From Asterella californica (Eukaryota; Streptophyta; Marchantiopsida; Marchantiales; Aytoniaceae): a stretch of 64,000 nucleotides of DNA. Positions 35,401 through 46,779 of the stretch are shown here, piece by piece. The position numbers and the translations under genes were made by a program. Below the pieces are notes generated by a model that saw only the letters and a program-made list of their open reading frames with translations, was not told the origin of the DNA and ran no database searches. Where the stretch lies: assembly GCA_036924285.1 (NCBI GenBank), contig JAYKYS010000007.1:10850001-10914000 (forward strand). The letters run 5' to 3'. Positions within the stretch are counted from its first letter, which is position 1. Every line of letters starts with the position of its first letter.

Positions 35401-38400
35401 TACCAGCGTAGTCTTTCTAGATTCATCAAGGACACCCCGATGACAAGAACGAAGCGCCAACTTGTTTCCTGCATGATTACTGTATCTTGTATCTTGTACA
35501 TGGCATCGTGCTGCTAGCCACATAGACCTAGATATGTCTCGTACAGCCAACTGCTTTACCGTGTACCATGATATATCTCTTACAGCCAACCCTGCTGTTG
35601 TGCTGTTTGCTAGGCTGACCTATCTCGGCTCCTACTTTGGGGGGGTTTAGGTGTGTGTTTGTGAGCTAACCACATGCACCGACGACATGTGAAGTCCCCG
35701 CTGGGGCATGGGCTTCTCAGATTATTCTAACATAAAGATAGCTCGTCCACATTTTGCAGTGTGACAGTGAGCTTCTTCCAAATGGATTTCTTTGTCCATA
35801 CGAAGTCTTCAAGGGATCTCTTCGATTGGATGGACAAACGGTTACCAATCTAGAACTTCTCGAGAATAGAAACGACGGTGGAACAGGAGGTGCGAACGTC
35901 TCATTTCTGAGGGCTCCCAACTGTTGTTTGACAGCTATGACATACCTACTGTACCTATGACGCAATATACGTACTAAATTCGACTGCATTCGCTTGTACA
36001 GGGACCCTTCTTTCTTATCTCGATAGCTGTGTTACCTGTTTTGGTAAGCGTCTGCTACGTCGCTGGATATGTCATCCCCTGCGAAATATTGGTGATATAC
36101 AATACAGGTTAGATGCTGTTGATGAGTTGAAGTCCTGTCCAGAAATAACCTGTTCCCTAAGGGCAGGTCTGCGAAAGCTACCTGATCTAGAGCGACTGAT
36201 CGCTCGAATCCGGACTTTTGCCGCGTCTCCGCTCGCTCGGATTGCCACTGCGGCAAAGAAAGTACATCAAAGACAGGTATCATTTCCTGCCTATACCTCC
36301 GGTGACAGAATATCTTTAACGGTTATCTTATTTCAAGCCCATTCCCATGATGTCTCGTCCTGTGGTCTTCTCTCATATCTTAGACTGCGGCATGAATTGT
36401 ACCTGTTCCGTTTGGTTTTGGAGATTATGAGCAAGCTTCCATTTAAGCTGTGTCCTCTGTGACACTGTGATATGATCATTTGTATTTCAAGTTGGAGGCA
36501 TTCCCTAGGCTTGATAATTATCGCCAGTTCTCTGGAATGAGACCGCGATTCTTGAATGCTCGTGCCTAAGCAAGCCTTTCCTGGTTGGAAAAGGATCGTA
36601 GTTAAGTCCTAGAAGGTTTGAACTTTTCAGAAGTCCCTCTGACATGCTTTTATGCTCTTCTTATTGCTTTGCCAGCTGAAAGCCTTCTGCATGACTGTTG
36701 TTGGTGTACGTGCTGCCGGTGATCTGCTTCGTTCTTTGAGAAGTGTTCCCTTTGTTGATAGTACGACATTCAAGTCGAAACTTCTGCAGAAAGCTGCAGC
36801 ACTACCATATCCAGAAGGGGTTCAGGCTTCTCTAAAAGAGCTGGACTTGGCTATTGACATGAGCTCCAAAACATACAGACTGTACAAGCACCAAGAGGTT
36901 TGTTGCCGATTGACACGTATGCTGGCAGCAGGAGATGAAAATTTTTATCGTGAAAATTCAAACTGTAACTGATGTTCTTTCCAATGGCGTTGGTTTTGAA
37001 GTTCGGTGCGATTCCTACTTGGCTCCCGTAGGATGATTTTGGCAGCCCTTATTTACATACGAAGAAGTCATGTACTGAGGTCTAGGCATCCGGTGAAAGT
37101 GAACGCTAAACCGTATGTATCTCAGTCCTGGTTTCTCAGTCTCAAAACTTTAGGATTTGTTTGACTGCAGGATACGCCTGAAGCGGATGACGAGGAAGAA
37201 CAGGAGTGGGAGGCAAGGAGATTGAGCCAGCTAATTGATATGTTCAATAAGCACACTTCTTTCTGGGTGAAGCTTGTTGACATGCTTGGCCAGCTTGACG
37301 TACTAATTTCCTTTGCGTCCGCAATAAACGGAGCAAATGGCCCCACTTGCAGGCCTCAGTTTACCCCAAATAAAGTGGTGGTAAAGGGGGGCTCTGTTCT
37401 CCACGTCGAAGGCCTATGGCATCCATATGCCACCGGAGGGCAGGATGGTGGTTTCGTGCCCAACGACATCGAGCTGGGACGTGGTAGCGGGTCAAAAGTT
37501 GCACCACACGCCATGCTTCTCACTGGTCCGAACATGGGTGGCAAGTCGACTCTTCTTCGAGCCACTTGTTTGGCCGTAATATTGGCTCAGGTCAGTATAC
37601 TCCGCTGACAGGACTTCAACCTTCTGCACCTTAGCGAATACTGTTCAAGGGAGGACATCCAATTGCTTGTTCTACTTACCTCATCCGTCCTTATGTGTAA
37701 AGCTCACCTTTTTCAAACTATTACAAAATTCACGAATTAACTCAGTTTACGCCTTGTATTGTTTACTTCTGACATGAATGACGACTTGTAGTACTTATTT
37801 TTCGCTCGTATGCAGTTGGGGTGCTATGTACCAGGCGACACGTGCACATTGTCCCCCGTGGACACGATCTTCACTAGATTGGGCGCCAGCGATCGCATCA
37901 TGGCCGGAGAAAGTAAGTATTTTCCGAGTTTGGTTTTCTGTTTCTACTTGCTTCTAAATAGTATTTTGACGTCCTCGAGGGCTAATATACTTGATAGACC
38001 TTTGTCCATGTGGTATTCCCGCATAATAGACTTCGGGCATAACTGCGAAGAAAAGGTTCCAAAAGATGTTCAAGATATTAGAGCATTTAGAACAGCGTTT
38101 CTTGCGCAGGAATCCTGAGTTATCAGATATGAACATCGGAACAGGAGAGTTTATCACAGTAGCTAGTTATAGGGTAGGTAGTGCGTGAGGAGTTACAGTC
38201 AAGGAGGTGCTCTCAGTGCACCTCGGTCACCTTCTAGATAAGGTTAATTCATACGCGCTCATATATCGCACGTGGTTTATGTTTTCGATTAGGTACGTTC
38301 ATGGTCGAGTGCAACGAGGCAGCTTCTGTTTTACATCATGCAACAAATGACTCGCTGGTTATACTCGACGAGCTGGGTCGAGGAACATCCACCTTTGATG

Positions 38401-39044
38401 GCTATGCAATTGCGTATGCTGTAAGCACCAAGTCTTATCGTCCTCTTCGTGTGCGTTCTCTGTTGCTTGGATTCTGTTTCTATTTTCTGCAAATATGAAC
38501 GTTGAGTGATCTGTGTCGGATTTTGCAACAGGTTTTTCATCGTCTCGTCAACAGTCTCGACTGTCGCCTGATCTTTGCGACACACTATCATGCTCTGACA
38601 GAAGAGTTTGCAACAAGTCCTCTTGTCAGTCTTCGTCACATGGCTTGCGCGTTTCAGAGGCGAAGATCTCCAAAAGGTGCACAGGACTCCGGGAACGAAA
38701 GTGACTGCGACCTTGACAAGGAGTTGGTGTTCCTTTACAAACTTTCTAAAGGAGCTTCTCCCAGGAGTTTTGGGTTACAAGTAGCTTTACGTGCAGGTAT
38801 TCCTAGCTCTATTGTGAGATCTGCCGAAAACGCAGCGCACGCCATGCAAGACTCTCTCTCTGTAGCTTTCTGTAAAGGAGAAAAATCGGGCGATCTTAGG
38901 GCCGGTTTGAAGCAGTTGCTGCAAACGGTACTTCGTGCTGGTAACCGCGAAGCTAATCTAGAAGCTTCCCATAGGAAGACTCATGCGTATGACGTACTTC
39001 TTGGGGCCTGGCATGGTCTTCAAGACAAAGCAGAAAGCTGTTAA
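32442..39044 (+). CDS. MSH7: DNA mismatch repair protein MSH7 (plant-specific MutS homologue), 16 coding exons
   Basis: Exons: 32442-33080, 33229-33324, 33569-33624, 33731-33800, 33967-34062, 34215-34370, 34516-34549, 34691-34738, 34847-35073, 35760-35889, 36002-36276, 36676-36897, 37171-37590, 37816-37912, 38293-38420, 38532-39044. All introns are GT-AG and all joins keep frame, giving 1068 residues. The protein starts with a PIP box (QKSLFSFY, residues 4-11) for binding PCNA; there is no Tudor or PWWP domain, unlike MSH6. The mismatch-recognition Phe-x-Glu lies in GKFYEL (residues 214-219). Clamp and lever regions follow. The Walker A motif [10 protein letters not shown] is at about 801-810, Walker B Asp-Glu at 881-882, and the conserved His of the ATPase at about 916. 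MSH7 pairs with MSH2 and recognises base mismatches in the nucleus. Closeness to Arabidopsis MSH7 around [18 protein letters not shown] is from memory. The start is the first ATG in this frame; exon 5 could instead begin at 33976. No defect was seen. Confidence 0.95.
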
Positions 39045-41339
39045 AGTGTAGAGTAACTTCTCGGTTTAGATTGAGACGTTAGATCTGTCGGCAAGCGGAA
39101 GTGGTGTGGAGATTTTCTCCCAGATGGGGAATCCGCAGATGCGGAAACGGCCTGCCCCGTCTCTGTACCATGTGTAAGTAGCGAACGCTGGAATTTTCCT
39201 TCACCAGCTGTACATACGACCAGTTTTGACTAGTAACTGAAAGGTGGATGCCCCTTTCCCAAACTTCTTGTGCTCCTTCAACGTACAACTCTTAAGATAT
39301 CATGCGAAATAGTGCCGAAGCTCGCAGCACACCCCTTTCCTCTCATGACAAGGGTGAAAGGCGGTGAGGTAGCAAGACTTACCAAGGCACACGACGAAAT
39401 GTTGCCGACCAGGACTACCATATATACGTACTTATCGGAGCCCTGTACCTCTCTGGCCGATGCGGAATAGCTTGTAACTGGGAAATTGGCAATAACTGAG
39501 TCTACACACTAGTTTAGAGTGGTTCGGCCATATTCGTGAAAACCAAGTATACATACAGTCGCTGTTAGACTGAAACATTAGGAGTGCATGACTGTATCGC
39601 CGATCCCATACAAGATTCCTTCAAATCAACCTCTAAACCACCCAAATCTACACGACTAATAGTGCGAACGTACTGGACATTAATATCCGAAGTATATTAA
39701 TGTATAGAAATCTCGTGGAGTCGAGACCTCCTGCCTGGGGTTCTCTGCATGTGCATGGGCAGCAGCGCACGGTTGCAGAAAGCCCCTTAGCGAAAGAGGC
39801 TAAGAACAAATCAGAAAATAAAATAAAATAGAATTACAAGAAAATATCTCGAACCCAAATTTAAATGTAAAAGTGAGTTAACAGGTACCTTCGTACACCT
39901 AGTTCGCTTCAAGCATTCTCGGCACCTGCCCGTGCCCGGTGCATACTATCTGACAAGTAAAACATACCATCTAGAAACCAAATATAGTCTCTCATGTTTG
40001 CACGGTATCATTCGGCTCTAAAATATATTCAAATTGGTGTTCTGACAATCATTATCAAACCAACAATTGATTTTGAGCGAAATATTTTCTTGTTTAAAAC
40101 TTGATCACGAGGATGTTTCTTGATACGGAACCTAAAGAGATTAAAACATCGCATTAAAGGTTAATTCTTATTTAAACCATTAAAGAGAAAACCTATTAAA
40201 GAAATAACCTAGAATAAGATGTTTTGATCTTAAATGTTTTAATTAAAGATATTAAATTCGCATTAAAACATTTAAATATTTAAACTTATCTTTTATTGTT
40301 GTTTTTGTTAACTTATGTGACTTGAGTGTAGATGTAGGATGTGATAATTAAAACCAGCTACTACATCGAGATAGTAACTATACAAGAGAGTTGGATGTGT
40401 ATTATATTTTAATTATCAACCGAACTTATTTTATCAATCAAAGAAAATCATACCATTGTTGCCTAGATGACTATAACTGATTGTTCTCGTGTAACATATT
40501 TAGGTCTCAACTTCATCTCTTATCTTTCTCTTGATATTAAGACTATTTTAATTTGACAAGACCATCGGTCTCACAAACTTTTATTTATTCTATATGACAT
40601 TGTAGTCAGAGGTTTACTAACAATGAATAAAACAGAGTTTGAATTATCAGTCGATTTATTTCATTAAATATAAATAATAATATTTTTAAATATCACTTTA
40701 GATTCTTCTAAAATAACTAGTAATAGTCATGACAAGTATATTACTAATATATTCACAATCTTGTTTCAAATGCTTGTATAAGATATACAGGATATTGAGG
40801 ATATGGGCCTCATGTACACTTATTAATGTTCTAACCCTTCCGGCGGGAAGGGTTAGTACATTAATTAATGTCCTCAGGTAAACGACGCCATTAGACAATT
40901 AGGTCTCCGGTCTTATACCCCAAGGAGCGCAGCAGCCCCCTCTTCACTTACGGGTTTTCTTCGGATGAGTTGGCTACTCCAGGAATGATTAATATATAAC
41001 AATTATGAATTAACTCAATTTTTTATATAACTTAGTAAAATAAATTTTAGTAACTTTCCGATAAGAGAAAACGAATTTCAATGTACAAGGACGTGGGGAA
41101 GGATATTCTCTTAAAGCTTATCTCCATATATCATAACCTCTTGACTAGATCATAACCTTGCACACACATATTCAAAATATCCATCGGGGTACGGACAAAG
41201 TGATCCGTGTTAGATGATGAAACCGGTGATGTGTAAGACACTAGTTAACCATAGGATGACCCGAAAGGAATTGGTGACTAGGAGTGGGATCGGATCATTG
41301 GCGCCATGTAGGATGATCAGTTCATAGACACTAAGGGGA
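39045..41339. other. Downstream flank of MSH7 and AT-rich intergenic DNA
   Basis: The first 450 bases are mixed composition and may include the MSH7 3'UTR. From about 39800 the sequence is AT-rich without plausible coding frames. One palindromic module lies at 40820-40869. Confidence 0.45.
40820..40869. repeat. Palindromic module copy
   Basis: TTATTAATGTTCTAACCCTTCC pairs with GGGAAGGGTTAGTACATTAA around a three- to four-base loop. The sequence beyond it (GGTCTCCGG, TTATACCCC, GGAGCGCAG) parallels that after 30232, so the repeat unit is longer than the hairpin. Confidence 0.75.
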
Positions 41340-42720
41340 TCCAGCAATCGGTAACATGTTGTTATTTCACATGTATAAATAACAATATACTATCATTTGG
41401 GTATATAAATAACAATTAATGCTATTTCTTTTGTCATCTATTTAAAGATTATCAGGTGCGGTGATGCCCTGTATAGAGTATTAATAACAGTAAGTGTAAT
41501 TTTGCATTCATAATTATCAACACATTGTTATTCACACATATAAATACCAAATTGTTGTTATTTACATAATTCTTTGGTCGTCCATTTTCGACGACCGTGG
41601 GTGCTTGGTCGTCCTGTAGATCGAGCACGAGTTGCTGATGTTTTATCCTCAGTTTATCGAGTGTAGTCACCAACGTTTTGTCGCTAGTAGAGACCGCAGG
41701 GTATGGTCGTCGGTCGCTCGGACATGATTGCATCCGCGCCAGATGTCATAACGTTGAGGCAGAGTCATCGCTCGCCCGTGCTGCCGTGTAGTCGTCAGTC
41801 GTCGGGCACCTTCAAATTATATAAAGTATGAGCATCCGCACCACTACAAATAACAACATATTATGGTATCATACATATAAGAACAATTTTAGACTATTTA
41901 ACTTTTCTATTTATTTGAAGGCGATAAAGAGCGTGGCCGTCCATATTAAGGAGAACAACAATAAGTTGTTATTTTCATGTAAATAAAAATTCATAAATAA
42001 CAATATATTGTTATTAATTTGTTAAAATTAATTTTATTAATTAATTATTAGGACTACAAGACCTAAGGCTATTTCAAACGTGTAATAACAACATGTTGTT
42101 TTCATATATAAATCTTTATGCTAGCTTTTATATGGTCTATTTAAAATTATCTATTTAAAACTGACCAAGAGTTTTGATCCTAGACGATGTGGGAATAACA
42201 ACAAGTTGTTATTTCGCATTCGCATGATCGTCTATGTATCGGTGACCAAGGGTACCATTGATAGAGAATGAGTGGAATGAGATCGTCCACATTAAGACGT
42301 CCATTTTGGAATGCTGGTCGCTCGTCTTAGGGCGACGGAGTATGGATCGTTCATTGTAAGACGATCGACAACGGGTCGCTCACATGAGGATGACTATTTG
42401 AGGTGCAGTCTTTCATTTTAAGATGATGAAATGTAGGTCGTCCATTAGAGCGATCGACAACGAGTCGCTCACATTAAGGCGTTCATTTTGGGACACTGGT
42501 ATTTCATTTTAGGATGACGGAGTATAGATCGTCCATATGGACGCTCGTTTTGTAGCGTCGACTTTTCATTTCAGCGCGACGGAGTATAGTTCATCTTTTG
42601 TAAGACGACAACAACAAGTCGCTCATATTAGACCGTCCATTTTAAGACGATTGAGTATGTGTCGTTTATGGTAGGACGTCTGTAATCGCCAGTTGAGCGG
42701 ACATATTTGGGCGTCGGTGA
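41340..42720. repeat. Unclassified repeat block: AATAACAA/TTGTTATT palindromes and GTCGTCC-type tandem units
   Basis: Short palindromes of the form AATAACAA-n-TTGTTATT recur (near 41356, 41518, 41560, 41852, 41957, 42000, 42085 and 42195), often separated by CACATATATAA. From 41571, and especially 42230-42720, degenerate units with ACGATCGACAACGAGTCGCTC, TCGTCCATT and GACGGAGTAT follow one another about every 60-130 bases. The same two word sets reappear at 63460-64000. No coding capacity was seen. Confidence 0.65.
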
Positions 42721-43868
42721 CAAACCATGGTCTAAATATTTTATTTTTAATTACATAAAAATAACTTCACTAGTTATCCAATTTTCTTTCTAAACCTCTT
42801 ATTTTACCAAAATATCAGAAACTTGAGAGGCTCGAACCGAAATTTCATGCGAAACCTTAAGCATATAATCTATTTTTCAAAATTATTAATATTAAATTAT
42901 TTTTACAAATTAGTGAATAATGAAGAAGCACTTTCTCTTGGTTACTATGCATATTCCAATGCACATGCATATGAGGGTTTTAGTTGCAAGTGTTACTTGA
43001 ATAAAAGATGGTAACATACATCCTTTTATAGGCTTTGGATAACAAGATTGTAATAGAGGTATAATTAACTTAACGTAAGTGTTGCACTATTAATATGCAC
43101 TTTGTGAAGCACGTGTAGTTACAATTCATCCTCTCCATCTTCGTATGTAAGAGGGGAGTATGCATGGTAATGACAAATTTCCTCTTAGTGGATAGCTAAT
43201 AGTTCTTATGTCTCTTGGAGTGCAATTTCATGTACGTTACTTATAGGTTTTCTCCATCAATTTTGGCATACATGTAACATACAGAATCTGTATAATATAT
43301 CTTTTCTTGAGATTAGTCTATATTTATAACTTAATACTTCCGAAAGTATCACTAATAGTTCATGGATCTGGATATGATTTAATTTAGCTTTGATCAAATA
43401 TGCATACAAAGTGTACTTCTGGCCAAGAAGAGGAAGAAGACAAACGACAACAAAGTTCAAAAAATTATCATTTATCATTGACTTAACAACTGACTTGTGT
43501 TTACTGAAATTCTTAGTGAGATAAAACTCAGACTGAACGTTGATTTTAGAAAAACTGACACATCAAACCTGAATGTCAGTTTGAATTAACTTACAGTATA
43601 ACAACATGACCTCTAACTTTAGACTGGAGTTACGTGGAGAAAGATGTACAAAAACAAGACCTCTAATTTTACACTGAAATTACGTGGAAAGAGAAGTATA
43701 TGTTACGAGAAGATAAAAACAACATATCTAAATAAGAAATTTGTATGTTACGTGCACTACACACATGTTACCACAAGAAACAAAACACGTAAGTATAGTA
43801 CTACAAGCGCTCCCATGATACCATAAAAGCTTGAATCCATGAGTCATTAAATATTTTGAAAACTCTCC

Positions 43869-43914
43869 AATTTATTTCCTATCCTTTCCAAGAAGAAGAG
43901 TTAGGAGATAAATT
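43869..43914. repeat. Palindromic module copy
   Basis: AATTTATTTCCTA at the left pairs with TAGGAGATAAATT at the right around a Lys-codon-like AAGAAGAAG core. GGCATGCATAC follows, as in other copies. Confidence 0.6.
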
Positions 43915-44061
43915 AAAAGGCATGCATACTTGATTAAAAGAACTAGTCCGATCCGTTCTGATAACAATCTACAGTCATGTTAAACCAATTGTGCCCTCAT
44001 ATTTTTCCTCTTGCTCTCCACTCTTGTTCTTTTCTTTCTTTTCTGTGAAAGTTCAGGTTGC

Positions 44062-44113
44062 ATGCATATTCATCCTTTCGTTAAGAATAATTAAGTAATA
44101 AATGAATGTGCAT
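44062..44113. repeat. Palindromic module copy
   Basis: ATGCATATTCAT at the left pairs with ATGAATGTGCAT at the right, with an AT-rich interior. It matches the outer arms of the family. Confidence 0.6.
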
Positions 44114-44484
44114 ACTAAATTGATGATTATAATGACCACCGCTTATAGTTTTGAAAGCATATGTATATGTGCTTGCTTTATGGTTAAGTTTGGATCATGT
44201 CGTAACTCTCAATTCGCTTATATAAATGTAACACTTATAAATAAATTTAAATTTTTATTACTAATTTAGTGTACAATTCTTACACAATACTTATATTTCT
44301 TCTGATAACAAGAAGCAAACAAATGCTTCTCGAACATACATATAATCTTTTCGAGGACAAATAATTCTTTCTACAATTCACACTACACACAACATAACAA
44401 AAAAAGGAAGCACAACCAACCATCTTGAAGATCTTTCATCTTATTTTGGTGCTTGTCTTCTTCTCACGTTATGTCCGTAGTGCG

Positions 44485-44632
44485 TATGGGATGCATATTA
44501 ACGGGTTATATTTTTATGCTTATTCATACTACATATGGTTGTATATTAACGATTATATTCTAATGCTTATTCATACTACATATGGTACATATTAACGATT
44601 ATATTATTATGCTTATTCATACTATATATTCA
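44485..44632. repeat. Tandem repeat, unit about 48 bp, three copies
   Basis: TATGG, then ATATTAACG, then ATGCTTATTCATACTA recur starting at about 44485, 44533 and 44581. Confidence 0.8.
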
Positions 44633-44937
44633 TCGAACTTGCCACAACTTGTTCTTTTAGATTGATTTATAGTAATTAACCATGTCAACCAACGGAGGCT
44701 AGAATGGATCACATAGCACCATCCAATTTTGTTCCTCCTATAGCTTGTGGACATATTCTTTTATCTTTTATCTTAATAAAAATATATCAATAAAGTGATT
44801 TATTACACATATGCTTTATTTTGTACAACTTGTGCTCATGAGCATTGTGTTAATTAGTAATTGTGCATCACCATATGATTTTATTACAGACATTCTTGCT
44901 CTGTATTCTACAAGTGTAGTGCCGTTCCATTATTCTA

Positions 44938-45283
44938 CTAGGATGAGAGGATGATCTCCTTCACATGCTCTCCTAGCTCTGGTACGGCAGCAAGCTCAAA
45001 TGTGTTGACCATCTCTCTCTCCGGCACCTTACTCAACTCCATCTTCCGAGAATAGTACTTCAGATACTTGAAGATGTTCTTTCTGTCAAACTGATCCAGC
45101 AAACTCACAACAGATTGCAAGGCTCTAGTAGCCATTGCTTCTTTTCGCTCAGCGGTCTGTTGTGATTTCATGATCAATGCGAATGTCTCAAGCAACCGCA
45201 CGTCAGACTTATTAAGTTAATTCATCTTTGAAATCTCTCCAGACGTAGAAGCCTCATCTACGAATTGAGACAGCCTCTCAACG
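44938..45283 (-). pseudogene. Gypsy gag N-terminal fragment (second element)
   Basis: From an ATG at about 45283 the minus-strand frame reads MDVERLSQFVDEASTSGE, has a TAA near 45219, and continues with LLETFALIMKSQQTAERKEA, ATRALQSVVSLLDQFD and KYLKYYSRKMELSKV to a stop at 44938. The blocks align with the gag of the larger Gypsy (24991-25212 joined to 18428-19203) and show the uninterrupted order across the site where that gag is broken. The rest of the element is absent on the left. Confidence 0.75.
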
Positions 45284-45310
45284 TCCATGGTTGGAATCCA
45301 AAATTGTATC

Positions 45311-45347
45311 TCTCAACCCCAGACGTTTCACACGTCTGGGGTTGAGA
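45311..45347. repeat. Perfect 15 bp hairpin in the gag leader
   Basis: TCTCAACCCCAGACG, a 7-base loop TTTCACA, and the exact complement CGTCTGGGGTTGAGA. It lies 28 bases upstream of the gag start on the minus strand. Confidence 0.9.
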
Positions 45348-46779
45348 GGTCATAGGACCTAAAGTGTGATTTGAAAATACACGAGGTATCTAGTTGTGGA
45401 AAGATACAATAGGACCTAGGACCTACTCGATGAAATAATTATGCCCTCAATATCTAATCTATTAGTCTTTGTCTTGGGTATTATCAATCTAACCTGACCC
45501 CAAGTGTAACACATGTGCATCGCACAACACGACTTGGAGTTCAATCTTATTCTATGTACAAGGAGGAGTCATACACGATACATATATGCTTTAGATCACA
45601 AAGCATTTTCATACAATCTTTGACAATACCCTCTTCACTACTCCTCGACAAAACTACCCAAATGCTCAACTCTGACCTTCTACTGTCCACTAATACGAGC
45701 TTCGTTCAAGAAGAAATCCACAGCAAAGGACGGCCTACTATACAAGCTTCCCAACGATGTAAGGCATATGGGCAGCAAACAACCAGAGAGCTCGGAGCGT
45801 GATATCGAAGATAAAGGTGCCTCGTAGTTAGAGATTTCTAATCAGCGACTTCAGCAAGGTGTGGCGCCTTCACTGATCATGATCTCCGTACCAATTTCAC
45901 AATATAGCTTCCATGTTGTCTTTGCAGCACCTCCAAAAAGTCCCACCTCCAATCCTCAAGTCGTTTGTTCAAAGCCAACCAAGAGATTTAGGCGAAATCT
46001 CTCTTCGTCCTCCTCCCGTCACGTTGTAAACTGAACTTTGACAACCTCGTGCTCCCACCTCTAACATCCAATTGGGCTCAAACTTCACAAGAAATTCCCT
46101 CTGACCCTTCACTACTACTCTATGAAATTTCAGCTTCAGACCCCAAACCAGTTGCCCGTAATGGACCAAGCAGTTCATCTGTGCTAACTTATGAGCTTTA
46201 CAGACCCCGATGGCTAAAATCCACGATCTCCACACCTTCTCTTATCCAAATACGCTGAAATTTCACATGCAGCAAGCTGATAGGGCACACTCCAATCCTG
46301 GAAAGTTTCACTCAGAGATTCGATCCCGTGCTCATGGAGCAACTCAAACCTTGAATCTAAGAAAAACCGCTTTACTTGTGTTTCTCAACTATCACATCCA
46401 ACTTCAATCGACCATTTCGAGATCTAATTCAACCATAATGTGGGATTATTTTACACCATCGAAACCAGCACGACGTCAACTACCCAACCCCCTTGATAGC
46501 TATGAAAGATCATCTCTCAAACTCTCGAAACATTCGGAAATGTGACTCGAGTTACCGATTCGACCCCCCTGACTTTGAACGATCATAGCAGGCTCCTCAA
46601 AACCCCAAATCGACCGATCTGTGTCTCCAGATTGTTGTCGTGCTCGAGAGATTTTCAACGAGACCTCTCATTTTACAAATGACCCCCGGGAAGACCTCCA
46701 GAATCCCAAAACCCTTCGTGGAACTTGAATGAATTTGATTGATCGAGAGTAGATCAATAAGAAAAGAGATTGAAAATCA
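45348..46779 (-). other. Probable LTR/leader sequence of the second Gypsy fragment
   Basis: This is non-coding sequence directly upstream of gag (minus strand). It is C-rich on the plus strand with several short random frames. It does not match the LTR at 11544-13474 by eye. LTR ends could not be placed, so the call is by position only. Confidence 0.35.

Larger units (their letters stand above)
42721..44937. other. AT-rich intergenic region
   Basis: No gene recognised. It contains degenerate palindromic modules (near 43120-43170, plus the copies listed separately) and a local tandem repeat. Confidence 0.5.

Noticed and set aside
32442..39044. MSH6 as the identity of the MutS homologue
   Set aside because: There is no Tudor or PWWP domain after the PIP box, and the mismatch-binding block reads [20 protein letters not shown], which fits plant MSH7 as I recall it and not MSH6.
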